NCBI RefSeq assembly: GCF_020552705.1
Contig: NZ_JAJBZG010000005.1
Coordinates: 124,001-188,000, forward strand
DNA: 64,000 bases
Direction of reading: 5' to 3'
Origin: Christiangramia sediminis
GTDB lineage: Bacteria; Bacteroidota; Bacteroidia; Flavobacteriales; Flavobacteriaceae
This document shows, piece by piece, positions 20,147-28,201 of the stretch. Below the pieces are notes generated by a model that did not search any database, was not told the origin of the DNA, and was given only the letters and a program-made list of their open reading frames with translations. Within the stretch, counting starts at the first letter, position 1. Each line of letters opens with the position of its first letter. The position numbers were made by a program, and so were the translations under genes.

Positions 20147-21340
20147 TTACTTAAGTAGAAGTCTTACCTCAATTTTTGTTCCCTGACCTTTCTCGGAATA
20201 AATATTCAATTCCCCATTAAAATCCTGGATTATTTCCTGCACCAATTTAAGTCCCAATCCAAAGCCTTTCTCTCCCGAAGTACCCCTGGAAGACACTAAT
20301 TTATTTTCCCGTAATTCTGAAAGTGCTTCCTGAGATATTCCCAACCCGGTATCAATAATTACAAATTCAAGAAATCTCCCTTTATCCAAATTGAGAATAT
20401 CCAGATTTACCTGGATCGACCCGCCACTTGGAGTGAATTTTATTGAATTAGAAATCAGATTTCCAAAAATTGAAAGTAACTTCCTTTTTGAAAGTGTAAA
20501 ATTTGCCTTATCAGGATTTAATTTGATCTGAAGATCGATATTTTTTGATTTGGCCAGTAATCTATATAATTTCAGCAATTTGACCTTTAATTGCTTTAAA
20601 TTAATAAGCCGTGTTTTTGCCGGATCGATTGACATTCCTACTTTCAGAATATCATCAGTAAGCTCCAGAAGGCTTTTTCCGGAATCTTTTATGAGCTGAA
20701 AATACTGCAGCATTTCTTCCCGGCTAAAATCTTCAGACTCCACAAGCTCGGCAAGACCCGTAATTCCATTTATAGGTCCCCGTACGTCATGGGCTACCTG
20801 GTTTTTAATTTTTACGGCCGTATTTAAAGAAAAAAGACTTTCATCCATTTTTCTTCTTAGCTCCAGTTTGTTAACGATTTCCTTTGCGACCAGGCCCAAC
20901 ATTGCCTTATTTTTGTCTGAAATCTCTTTTGAATTTTTATCCAGAACACATAATGCACCGATATTGTCTCCAGATTCAAGTGTTAGCGGAATACCCAGAT
21001 AATAATTAAAACCAGCTTCCTCCTTTGAAAAACCCTGATATTTTAGGTGTTCATCTTGATCTAATTCCATAATTTCGAGAGGCTTATTAGATCGTATCGT
21101 TCTATCGCAAACAGATTCTTCCCGCGGAATTTGAGTTGACTTTATGGCCTGTGAGGTCACCGTCCATTGAAAATAATTATCAATTAAATTAATAGCAGAA
21201 ATCTCTGTATCGGCAATCATAGCCGCTAATTCCACCAGGAATCTAAATTCCTCCTGTAATTCTTCATAATCAAGGTCAAATTTACTTAGGCTTTTTATCC
21301 TTCGATATTCCACCTCGCTACTTTCGATATTATCTAACAT
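20147..21340 (-). CDS. GAF-domain sensor histidine kinase
   Basis: A 397-aa soluble kinase with an N-terminal GAF domain (about 25-160, with motifs PREESVCDRTI and GALCVLD), a HisKA dimerisation domain with phospho-accepting H184 in AHDVRGPINGI, and an HATPase_c domain with N-box NLISNSIKFTP, G1 DTGLGIS and G2 GFGLGLKL. No membrane helix is present, so it senses a cytoplasmic signal or ligand via GAF. No partner response regulator gene lies nearby. A -7-like TATATTTG (21367-21360) precedes it. Confidence 0.88.
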   Translation of the reverse strand: MLDNIESSEVEYRRIKSLSKFDLDYEELQEEFRFLVELAAMIADTEISAINLIDNYFQWTVTSQAIKSTQIPREESVCDRTIRSNKPLEIMELDQDEHLKYQGFSKEEAGFNYYLGIPLTLESGDNIGALCVLDKNSKEISDKNKAMLGLVAKEIVNKLELRRKMDESLFSLNTAVKIKNQVAHDVRGPINGITGLAELVESEDFSREEMLQYFQLIKDSGKSLLELTDDILKVGMSIDPAKTRLINLKQLKVKLLKLYRLLAKSKNIDLQIKLNPDKANFTLSKRKLLSIFGNLISNSIKFTPSGGSIQVNLDILNLDKGRFLEFVIIDTGLGISQEALSELRENKLVSSRGTSGEKGFGLGLKLVQEIIQDFNGELNIYSEKGQGTKIEVRLLLK

Positions 21341-21507
21341 AGGTAAGTTTTGGGGAGTGCAAATATATAGTTAATCTTCAACAAAGTAGCTCTTAAAAAT
21401 CTTAAGAAATCATGAAAACTAAAATCAAAAACCACATTAATAACACAACTTTTTTAATAGTAATTCAACACAGCTTTCTTACTTTAACAACTTCAATCTA
21501 AGAAATC

Positions 21508-22611
21508 ATGAAAAAATTATTTCTGATCCTGTTTATTTTATCGCCCATTCTATCCGGTTTGCTGGCGCAGGAAAAAGAATGGATGCTGGGTCCTTTTGAA
21601 CGCTTTACCCAACAACAACCAATAATTCAGAAGAAAACAAACTCTGAGTTTAAAGATCCTGTGACCGGTAATGTTGTAAAATGGGAGTCTATGGCTACTT
21701 TTAATCCCGCAGCAATTGTAAAAGATAATAAAATCCATGTTTTATATCGTGCCGAAGAAAAGCTGGGTGAAAAGGAAATTGGTGGTCATACTTCAAGAAT
21801 AGGGATGGCCATTTCAGCAGATGGGCTTCACTATAAAAGAAAACCTGCCCCTATCTTCTTTCCTGATAATGATGATCAGAAAAAGTATGAATGGCCTGGC
21901 GGAACAGAAGACCCAAGAATTGTGGAGACTACGGAAGGAGTTTATGTACTCACCTATACCCAATGGAACCGGGACATTCCAAGGCTGGCGGTCGCAACCT
22001 CGACCGATCTCAAAAACTGGAAAAAACACGGGCCAGCTTTTAAATACTTTAAAAACGGTAAATACATGGATCGCGAGACCAAATCTGGAGCAATCCTTAC
22101 CAGACTGGAAAACGGAAAATTATTGGCCGCAAAAATTAACGGGAAATACTGGATGTATTTTGGTGTGCCGCATATTTACCTGGCCAGTTCAACAGACCTC
22201 ATTAACTGGGAGCCGGTTGAAGATTACGAAGGAAAGATTGCACCGGTACTTAGTCCAAGACCCGGTTATTTTGATTCATGGCTGGTGGAAGCCGGTCCAC
22301 CCCCTATTCTTACCAGTGACGGAATCCTTGTTCTTTATAATGCCGGTAATTCTAAAAATATTGGCGTAGAAGAACTAGGAAACAGGATCTATACTGGAGG
22401 TCAGGCTTTATTTGATTCCCGCGAGCCCTGGAAGATCCTTGATAGAGCTGAGAAACCATTTATAAAACCGGAAATGGAATTCGAAAAATCGGGACAATAT
22501 AAAGATGGAACCACATTTATCGAAGGTTTGGTTTATTTTAAAGGAGTATGGTATCTTTTTTATGGCACCGCAGATAGCATGGTAGGTGTAGTGAGAACCA
22601 GACTTAATTAA
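21508..22611 (+). CDS. Secreted GH130-like glycosidase/phosphorylase
   Basis: A 367-aa protein with signal peptide (about 1-20) and a five-bladed beta-propeller of the GH130/GH43 type. GGTEDPRIV carries the aspartate expected of GH130, and other blades read FNPAAIVKDNKIHVLYRAEE, EAGPPPILTSDGILVLYNAG and DGTTFIEGLVYF. GH130 enzymes act on beta-mannosides, many as mannoside phosphorylases. An exported member without clear phosphate-binding arginines may be a hydrolase instead. No glycan-uptake (susCD) genes are beside it. Start at the ATG preceded by AAGAAATC. Confidence 0.82.
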   Translation: MKKLFLILFILSPILSGLLAQEKEWMLGPFERFTQQQPIIQKKTNSEFKDPVTGNVVKWESMATFNPAAIVKDNKIHVLYRAEEKLGEKEIGGHTSRIGMAISADGLHYKRKPAPIFFPDNDDQKKYEWPGGTEDPRIVETTEGVYVLTYTQWNRDIPRLAVATSTDLKNWKKHGPAFKYFKNGKYMDRETKSGAILTRLENGKLLAAKINGKYWMYFGVPHIYLASSTDLINWEPVEDYEGKIAPVLSPRPGYFDSWLVEAGPPPILTSDGILVLYNAGNSKNIGVEELGNRIYTGGQALFDSREPWKILDRAEKPFIKPEMEFEKSGQYKDGTTFIEGLVYFKGVWYLFYGTADSMVGVVRTRLN

Positions 22612-22732
22612 AGAGTTTTGTGGATCGCTATTTTACATGGGAGTTATCCACTAATCAGCACACACGGTATTATATATTGAAGAGATCTTAAGAAAATTTA
22701 GAAATAAAAATCTGATTATATTGATTGATCTA

Positions 22733-22846
22733 TTAACGATTTCTAAACCATTTATCTTTTTTAAAATGAACGATAAGTAGATAAATTGTATTTAGAACAG
22801 CCAGGATGGCCAGGATTATAGAAGCAAAAAAAAGGAAGTTACTCAT
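22733..22846 (-). CDS. Putative 37-aa single-span membrane protein
   Basis: A short frame encodes a hydrophobic helix at about 4-27 followed by a basic tail (KKDKWFRNR), the positive-inside layout of a small membrane protein. A -7-like TAAGTTTG lies at 22928-22921. No homologue is recognised. It is supported only by composition and layout. Confidence 0.4.
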   Translation of the reverse strand: MSNFLFFASIILAILAVLNTIYLLIVHFKKDKWFRNR

Positions 22847-23006
22847 AACATCTGAATTGTGTATAGTCTACATGTACACCGCCCCAGACGATAATGTTAT
22901 CTATAAAGATTATCAAAGCACAAACTTATGGTATAATAGTGTCACACTTTACTTGGATTAGCATAAGTGTTGCCGTTTTTCATAATCTCAGAAAAGCCCT
23001 AAAAAC

Positions 23007-23040
23007 AAAAAAGCCTCTTCCCGTTTAGACGGAAAAAAGC
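23007..23040 (-). terminator. Rho-independent terminator (distal of two)
   Basis: On the minus strand a 12-bp stem with G-U pairs (GCTTTTTTCCGT with ACGGGAAGAGGC), loop CTAA, is followed by six T residues. It lies 100 nt past the tRNA-fragment terminator and would act as a second stop for a minus-strand transcript. Confidence 0.75.
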
Positions 23041-23098
23041 TTTTCATTGGTTAACCAAAATCCACACAACATAGGATTATAACTTGGCTAACTACACA

Positions 23099-23114
23099 TC
23101 CCGACAAGTCGGGA
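23099..23114. repeat. 16-nt palindrome between the two terminators
   Basis: TCCCGACAAGTCGGGA forms a 7-bp stem with a 2-nt gap. Such short GC-rich palindromes recur in flavobacterial intergenic DNA. Role unknown. Confidence 0.4.
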
Positions 23115-23141
23115 CAAACAACACAACTACTCATTAGTGCC

Positions 23142-23167
23142 AAAAAAAGCCCCCCGTATAGAGGAGC
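23142..23167 (-). terminator. Terminator directly after the tRNA-Asp fragment
   Basis: On the minus strand GCTCCTC, loop TATAC, GGGGGGC (23167-23149) pairs fully with two G-U pairs and is followed by seven T residues (23148-23142). It begins 15 nt past the tRNA discriminator base, the usual place for a tRNA gene terminator, which marks the left side as the original chromosome. Confidence 0.85.
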
Positions 23168-23182
23168 TTTTTTGCAACTTTG

Positions 23183-23204
23183 CGGTCTGGACGAGACTCG
23201 AACT
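23183..23204 (-). other. tRNA-Asp 3' fragment; probable attachment site
   Basis: Read on the minus strand the 22 nt match the end of a flavobacterial tRNA-Asp from position 52 to 73: the end of the T-stem 5' arm (AG), T-loop TTCGAGT, T-stem 3' arm CTCGT, acceptor strand CCAGACC and discriminator G. The preceding bases no longer fit a T-stem and no anticodon arm or 5' acceptor is present. A tRNA 3' end kept without its 5' part is the classic footprint left by site-specific integration. The intact gene would then sit at the other end of the element, beyond the right edge. The isotype call rests on the acceptor CCAGACC and discriminator G. Confidence 0.7.
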
Positions 23205-23522
23205 AACCGCATAATGTCTTTATTCATAGGCCTCTCCAAAGGCCTATATTTTAGGAGCACCGAATTCGCCACCTTTTAACAGCTTTTAACAAGCTCTCAA
23301 GGAGTAAATACTCAATGAGTGCTATTTGAATGCAAATGATATAATTCGGATACTATTTTTCTAAGAACAAACTCGATGTCAACCTAGGTTTTCAAAGAGG
23401 GCTGGCAAATATACAATTTCTTATTTCGACTATACAAATAAATTTTTCGCTTTATTTAGTAGAAAATGATCTGTAAGAAAAATAAGAATATTACTGCAGG
23501 TAAAAATTTCTTTATAAGTAAA
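23205..23522. other. Non-coding stretch at presumed element end
   Basis: No credible gene. It holds one perfect inverted repeat, ATAGGCCT (23226-23233) with AGGCCTAT (23240-23247), 22 nt inside the tRNA fragment. That could be an arm-type recombinase site. The rest is AT-rich with no recognisable signal. Confidence 0.5.
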
Positions 23523-24545
23523 TTATTGTAGCCAGGTAGGATCTGAAATATAATAAGATTCGATTGGTCCTATAACATTTTCTAGGGTACCAGTATTCAC
23601 ATTAAAAATTGAGATTCCATTATAGGGTAAAATTAATTTTTCAGAATCTTGAGACCAATTTAACGGCCCTCCTGAAAAATCTGTTTCAATTTCATTTTCC
23701 AGTGTAACTGTATTCATTATCGCAAGTATATTCAATCCATCATCATAGACACCTTCAACATTATTTCGCATCTTATAGCTCATTTTATTTCCATCAGGTG
23801 AAATTTTTGGTCTAATAGCATAAATATCTTCCGGGGTCATTCTAATTAATTCGTCATTTGCTAAAACATATTTAAATATGCCGTTATACTGTTCATATAC
23901 TATTGCAGTTCCATCGGGAAACCATCCGGCACTTCCTGGAAAAGCAAATTCATCAAACATCTCTACCTCTATAAAATCTTCGTTTCGAATGTTGTAAACA
24001 AAATAATTACCCGTTACTGTTGGATACTCGTCGCCTTCTCTAACTTTATGAAGTTGTTGCTGCATTAATAATGAACTACCATTCGCAGACCATATAGGTT
24101 TTCTATAACGTGCTTCGGGAAGTGAAGAAGTAATATTTGTCAGACTTCCTGAAGAAAGTTCCAAAACAAGTATCGCATCGTTGGTAGAGAATGCCAATAG
24201 TTTTTCGTCTGGGCTAATCATTATATCCCACACCCTTGGTGCATCTATAGAAGCAATTTGTCTATTATCCCCACGAGAACTTTTTTTCCATACGTCTAAA
24301 CCTTTGGTGTAATAAATAACATTTTTATGCCAGTCGTAATAATCGTAATCTGTCAAAAATTCAATTTGTTCCTCCTTATCAATATTATATAAAAACAATC
24401 TGGGATCTCCGAAATAATCTCCAAAGGACTGGGTTAGTTCAAAAGATATAAGGTTTCGTGATTCGGTTTCATCAAAACTATCGTCACTTGAACTGCAGCT
24501 GATAAAGACAGCAAAAATAAAAAGGTAAAATTTGAATTTTTTCAT
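23523..24545 (-). CDS. TolB-like beta-propeller lipoprotein
   Basis: A 340-aa exported lipoprotein with lipobox ending FISC and a Ser/Asp-rich linker (SSSDDSFDETES). The body is built of TolB/WD40-like blades with repeated patterns such as ISPDEKLLAFSTND, PIWSANGSSLLMQQ, WFPDGTAIVYEQY and ISPDGNKMSYKM, giving a six- or seven-bladed propeller. It lacks the N-terminal domain of true TolB, so Tol-Pal function is not implied. It lies just inside the presumed element end and may be cargo. Confidence 0.75.
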   Translation of the reverse strand: MKKFKFYLFIFAVFISCSSSDDSFDETESRNLISFELTQSFGDYFGDPRLFLYNIDKEEQIEFLTDYDYYDWHKNVIYYTKGLDVWKKSSRGDNRQIASIDAPRVWDIMISPDEKLLAFSTNDAILVLELSSGSLTNITSSLPEARYRKPIWSANGSSLLMQQQLHKVREGDEYPTVTGNYFVYNIRNEDFIEVEMFDEFAFPGSAGWFPDGTAIVYEQYNGIFKYVLANDELIRMTPEDIYAIRPKISPDGNKMSYKMRNNVEGVYDDGLNILAIMNTVTLENEIETDFSGGPLNWSQDSEKLILPYNGISIFNVNTGTLENVIGPIESYYISDPTWLQ

Positions 24546-24951
24546 GATGTGGTTATAGCCGTTTCAGATCACAGTTTTTTAATTTTTTTTACAAGTTGGC
24601 AATTGCTTAATGTACAAAATCTTAAATATCTCCTATTAAATGGTTTATTCCTTAGTCAGCTCGTATTTATAAAACCCAAAATCACTTCTATTGAAGGATA
24701 TTACAAGAACCGAAAATCAATGATAAAACACAGATAATTATCAGTTTGCAAACTCGACTTTCCATAACTCCTTTATATTATAGATGATAATTTTACAAAA
24801 TGGTTGCGTTATATTTTTGTGAGATCTGAATCTCTTTCTTGAGTTGATACAAAGCAAAATAGCTATTCTTTCTTTTGGTTATTTTTAATTAGACCATCAT
24901 AGGACATTAACATGTTTTTAGAGCGGGCTAATTTTATAGCTAAAAATCAGC
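24546..24951. other. Intergenic region with copy A of a direct repeat
   Basis: No gene seen. The only structure is a 60-bp segment at 24867-24926 that reappears near 26269-26329 (see the repeat entry). The short plus-strand open frame at 24549 has no coding character. Confidence 0.5.
24867..24926 (+). repeat. Direct repeat copy A flanking the Fic gene
   Basis: About 85% identical (one gap) to 26269-26329. Both copies begin TCTTTCTTTTGGTTAT and end ATGTTTTTAGAGCGG, the latter being the start codon and first residues (MFLER) of the gene at 26315. Copy A is thus a detached duplicate of that gene's leader. Confidence 0.8.
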
Positions 24952-26043
24952 TCAAAGGTTTAAATAATATCGAGTGCCTTTTCTCTCCCCGGTTTTTCTT
25001 AAAGCTCCCAGATCTACCATTTTTCTCAAATCCCTGGTAGCGGTTGAAGCTGTTGTCCCAGTGATCTTGATATAATTATCTGCACTTAAGCCTCCTTTGA
25101 ATCCTTCTATACCTTCTCTAAAAATCCGATTCACCACTTTCCTTTGGCGATCATTAAACTTTTTATCAAACCTCTGAAAGTACTTTGTCTTGCCTATTAG
25201 AAAATCAATCATTCTTTGGGTATAATCCTGAGCCTGAAGTATCGTTCTACAAAAATACTCCAGCCATCCAGTAATTTCAATTTCCTTACTGTTGAGATGC
25301 AAGGATTTATAATAAAGCTTCTTATTATTTTCAATAATATGCGAAAGAGCAATCAAGGTTGGCCGTTCTAAGTATTGTGACAATACTTTTTCTGATATTG
25401 CACGGCCAATTCTTCCATTTCCATCTTCAAAAGGGTGGATACTCTCAAAGTATAAATGCGCAATACCAGCCTTAATCACTGGGCCTGAGCGTTCACAGGT
25501 GGTGCTATTAAACCAGGAAATAAACTTATCCATTTCTTTTTTTACTGCACGAGATGGAGGAGCTTCAAAATGAACTATCGGCCGCCCCATTGAACCTGAG
25601 ATTATTTGCATTGGATCTGGATGCGTTCTATAACTACCTATATTCTGAAGATCACGGCGTGCATTCATCAGCATTTCGTGCCATAAAAATAATTGCTCAT
25701 GAGTTAAAGGAGATGAATAATTCGTATATAAATCAATCATCATTTCTGAAATTCCGTATTCTGCAGGAGACACTCTACCTTTATCTGATTTAAGGCCAAA
25801 ATGTTTACGAATTGAGGATTGTAATGAATCCCTATCCAAAAGTTCACCTTCAATCTTAGAAGTTTGAAACGCTTCATCACTAAGCAGCATTACTTTTAAC
25901 TCATCCTGACCTTCAGTACTAATATGCTTCATACTACCATACAACATTCCCGATTTTTCCAAAAATACTTTTTCATAGGGAAGCAAAACTTCTGATATGT
26001 ATTCGAAGTTAGGCCAGTTTTTAAGTTGCCAGTTCCAAGTCAT
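24952..26043 (-). CDS. Fic family AMP-transferase with DUF4172 and winged helix
   Basis: A 363-aa protein with three parts: an N-terminal DUF4172-like region (1-85) carrying the inhibitory-helix motif TSKIEG (61-66, pattern [ST]xxxE[GN]), the Fic core with catalytic HPFEDGNGRIGR (203-214), and a C-terminal winged helix (about 300-363). Fic enzymes transfer AMP to hydroxyl side chains. The inhibitory glutamate is present, so this is a class II, self-restrained enzyme. All catalytic residues are kept. The DNA-binding end and the inverted repeats just upstream suggest autoregulation. It is flanked by direct repeats. Confidence 0.92.
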   Translation of the reverse strand: MTWNWQLKNWPNFEYISEVLLPYEKVFLEKSGMLYGSMKHISTEGQDELKVMLLSDEAFQTSKIEGELLDRDSLQSSIRKHFGLKSDKGRVSPAEYGISEMMIDLYTNYSSPLTHEQLFLWHEMLMNARRDLQNIGSYRTHPDPMQIISGSMGRPIVHFEAPPSRAVKKEMDKFISWFNSTTCERSGPVIKAGIAHLYFESIHPFEDGNGRIGRAISEKVLSQYLERPTLIALSHIIENNKKLYYKSLHLNSKEIEITGWLEYFCRTILQAQDYTQRMIDFLIGKTKYFQRFDKKFNDRQRKVVNRIFREGIEGFKGGLSADNYIKITGTTASTATRDLRKMVDLGALRKTGERKGTRYYLNL

Positions 26044-26115
26044 GAGCTATTAATTAATAATTTATAGCTCAATATATAGCCAATATTTGAGCTATAAAAA
26101 TCTTTATATAGCTCA
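26044..26115. promoter_or_regulatory. Operator-like double inverted repeat upstream of fic
   Basis: Two inverted repeats of the same half-site: GAGCTAT (26044-26050) with ATAGCTC (26064-26070), and TGAGCTAT (26088-26095) with ATAGCTCA (26108-26115), plus an imperfect copy at 26074-26080. They start immediately at the fic start codon and cover the promoter area. The Fic protein's winged helix is the natural candidate binder. Confidence 0.6.
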
Positions 26116-26268
26116 CAATTAAATAATTTCAAAAAGACTTTCACAAATATGAACCAGAACATCGTCAAACTGATGGAATAATTCAGCTCGTCCCTTACGG
26201 TATATTATCATTCTGCACACAAGAGAAGAAACTTTTTTATAGAAGCAGTATTTCTAAATAACCTTTCA

Positions 26269-26329
26269 TCTTTCTTTTGGTTATCTTTAATTAGTTAATC
26301 ATAAGACATTCAGTATGTTTTTAGAGCGG
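26269..26329 (+). repeat. Direct repeat copy B (leader and start of next gene)
   Basis: Partner of 24867-24926. This copy is continuous with the full 242-aa gene, so it is the likely original; the segment between the copies (1342 bp) contains the whole Fic gene and its operators. Confidence 0.8.
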
Positions 26330-27043
26330 TTTGCAATTTTTACACTTCAGTTGAGGGCAAAGCTTAAAACATTTCTCATTTCTCTAGTAAGGGATACAAA
26401 TTCACAGATTGGCCTTCTCCTTTTTCTAGGTTGCATTTTCTTTCTAACTCTGGCTTTATATTATGTTTGGATATTTTCTCCTTCGCTGTGGATTAAACTT
26501 ATTTTCAGTATTATTTATTTACTATGCTTTCTATTCTGTATTTCCGCAATTTATTTCCATCTCAAACAAAAGAGGATCAGAAAGAATGCAAATACACTGG
26601 AAGTTTACACTTTGGATAGAGAAGGCCTTGAAAATTTACATTTTTATAATATTAAGGCGATTGCATTAACCGAAGTTCAGACCGAAAAACTGTTCAGGGA
26701 ATTTTCAAAACAATACCTGAGTGGCAGTTATCAAAGCTTTTGGGCATTAACAGCATTAACACCCATTCCGCCCAACAAACGCCTTATCTGGATAGATACT
26801 TCTCCTAAAAGACCAAAAGAGGTCAACCGCCAATCCCTGCTTGAATTTTTAAATCAGCTGCTGATCGGTTTTAAGAACCTCGAAAATCAGCAGATGATAG
26901 ATTTAGCACGGCATTATTTCATTCTGAAAAATCCAGCCGGGAAAGAGCAGCTGCACTTATCAACTAAGAACATCTCCGATTGGCGTACCAATGAGGCTCC
27001 CTACCTCCAGGACATTTCCAGACTTTTTCAAAGCTGTTTATAA
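26315..27043 (+). CDS. Two-helix membrane protein, unknown
   Basis: A 242-aa protein with membrane helices at about 33-53 and 58-80 and a cytoplasmic domain of about 160 residues. Visible blocks include YTLDREGLENLHFYNIKAI, TEVQTEKLFREFSKQYL and ALTPIPPNKRLIWIDTSPK. I do not recognise the family. It precedes the HTH-Rep-ATPase set by 113 nt in the same direction, so it may belong to the mobile-element module. Its leader is duplicated on the far side of the Fic gene. Confidence 0.6.
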   Translation: MFLERFAIFTLQLRAKLKTFLISLVRDTNSQIGLLLFLGCIFFLTLALYYVWIFSPSLWIKLIFSIIYLLCFLFCISAIYFHLKQKRIRKNANTLEVYTLDREGLENLHFYNIKAIALTEVQTEKLFREFSKQYLSGSYQSFWALTALTPIPPNKRLIWIDTSPKRPKEVNRQSLLEFLNQLLIGFKNLENQQMIDLARHYFILKNPAGKEQLHLSTKNISDWRTNEAPYLQDISRLFQSCL

Positions 27044-27156
27044 GGAATTACCACTAGATTACCTGTTACCATATTGATTATCAGTAATTTTAATTAGTCA
27101 TTTGTTGCTATAAACCACAAACCAACGCTGTTGTTGGCTTTAAAAAAATAGCAATC

Positions 27157-27387
27157 ATGGACCATTTAGAATTAAAAGAGCGGTTGATCAGAATCGAACA
27201 ACTGCTCATGGCAAACAAAGAAGTACTGACCCTGGAGGAAGCCTGTCAATATACAGGTATTTCCAGAAACTACATGTACAAGCTTACTTCGATGAACAAG
27301 ATCCCCTACGCCAAACCCCGGGGAAAATCCATCTACTTTGAGAGAACGAAACTCAATGCCTGGTTGTTGGGAAATCTAAAGCAATAA
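27157..27387 (+). CDS. Excisionase-family helix-turn-helix protein
   Basis: A 76-aa protein with a MerR-like HTH_17 domain, LTLEEACQYTGISRNYMYKLTS, followed by the wing IPYAKPRGKSIYFERTKL. Such proteins in Bacteroidota conjugative and mobilisable elements act as directionality factors or as regulators of the downstream replication genes. It is 4 nt before the Rep-like gene and clearly cotranscribed with it. Confidence 0.82.
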   Translation: MDHLELKERLIRIEQLLMANKEVLTLEEACQYTGISRNYMYKLTSMNKIPYAKPRGKSIYFERTKLNAWLLGNLKQ

Positions 27388-27391
27388 GGCT

Positions 27392-28201
27392 ATGAACGGA
27401 TACGAGTTTTCCAAAGCATGGTTCGATTTCAGCTTTGCCAATTCCGGCAAAGTAAAGCCTGTGCACACCGCTATTTTCTTTTTTGCCATAGAACGTTGTA
27501 ACCGGCTGGGGTGGAAGTCTGAATTTGGTTTTCCTACCGACCTGGCCATGGAAGTTTTAGGGATTAAAAATTACAAAACCTACAGTAAAGCTTTACAAGA
27601 TCTGGTGGACTGGGGATTTGTCCAGTGGATCCAAAAAAGCAGGAACCAGTACACCGCCAATGTCATTGCCCTGGTAAAAATGACCAAAGCACCCACCGAA
27701 GCACTAGACAAAGCAGTGTCGGAGCCTTGTACAATGCATAACCCTGAGCAGGTCCAAAGCATTGTTAGTATAAATAAATTATTAAACAATAAACCTTTAA
27801 ACTTAATAAACCTATTAAACAAAAAGCGTCTATTTGAAATTGAAAAAATTGAAATTCCAAAAAACCACCAGGACTATTTTGAATGGGCGCTTAAATTTCA
27901 AAAGCTCTTTTTAAAAAATTTGAAAAATAAAGGGGCGCCTTTGAAAAAAACAGAAAATGCCAGTTTCAAAGAGTTTGTAACTCCCATCCGGTTGATGATG
28001 GAAAGTGACAAAATCTCCAAAGCACAACTGCAGCTGGCCTTCGAACTTTTAGATGCTGAAGATGAATTCTGGAAAGGGATCATCCTGGACACACATAAAC
28101 TTCGACAGAAAATAGGACAGCTGATCGCACAACGAAAAATACCACCAAAAACAAAAGAAATGGATCTGCGCACTACTGAAAAAATAAAAAGCTATGACTA
28201 G
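27392..28201 (+). CDS. Replication-initiation-like winged-helix protein
   Basis: A 269-aa protein with an N-terminal winged helix (about 1-100; PVHTAIFFFAIERCNRLGW, GFPTDLAMEVLGIKNYKTY) as found in Bacteroidota element proteins that precede a DnaC-like loader. The middle (about 130-150) is an Asn/Leu/Lys-rich linker (KLLNNKPLNLINLLNKK). A C-terminal helical domain resembles DnaD-type modules. It overlaps the ATPase gene by 8 nt. The probable role is origin or primosome recognition for the element; this is inferred from layout. Confidence 0.6.
   Translation: MNGYEFSKAWFDFSFANSGKVKPVHTAIFFFAIERCNRLGWKSEFGFPTDLAMEVLGIKNYKTYSKALQDLVDWGFVQWIQKSRNQYTANVIALVKMTKAPTEALDKAVSEPCTMHNPEQVQSIVSINKLLNNKPLNLINLLNKKRLFEIEKIEIPKNHQDYFEWALKFQKLFLKNLKNKGAPLKKTENASFKEFVTPIRLMMESDKISKAQLQLAFELLDAEDEFWKGIILDTHKLRQKIGQLIAQRKIPPKTKEMDLRTTEKIKSYD

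Noticed and set aside
23051-23272. 73-codon minus-strand frame covering the tRNA fragment
   Set aside because: It runs through the terminator and the tRNA 3' end and has no protein-like features.
24549-24737. 62-codon plus-strand frame
   Set aside because: Low-complexity AT-rich frame opposite no gene, no ribosome site and no family likeness.
26269-26329. Insertion-sequence ends around the Fic gene
   Set aside because: The repeats are direct, not inverted, no transposase is present, and one copy is the leader of a neighbouring gene.
27122-27137. CCAAC/GTTGG hairpin before the excisionase gene as a regulatory site
   Set aside because: Only 5 bp of stem with no T tract and no second copy.
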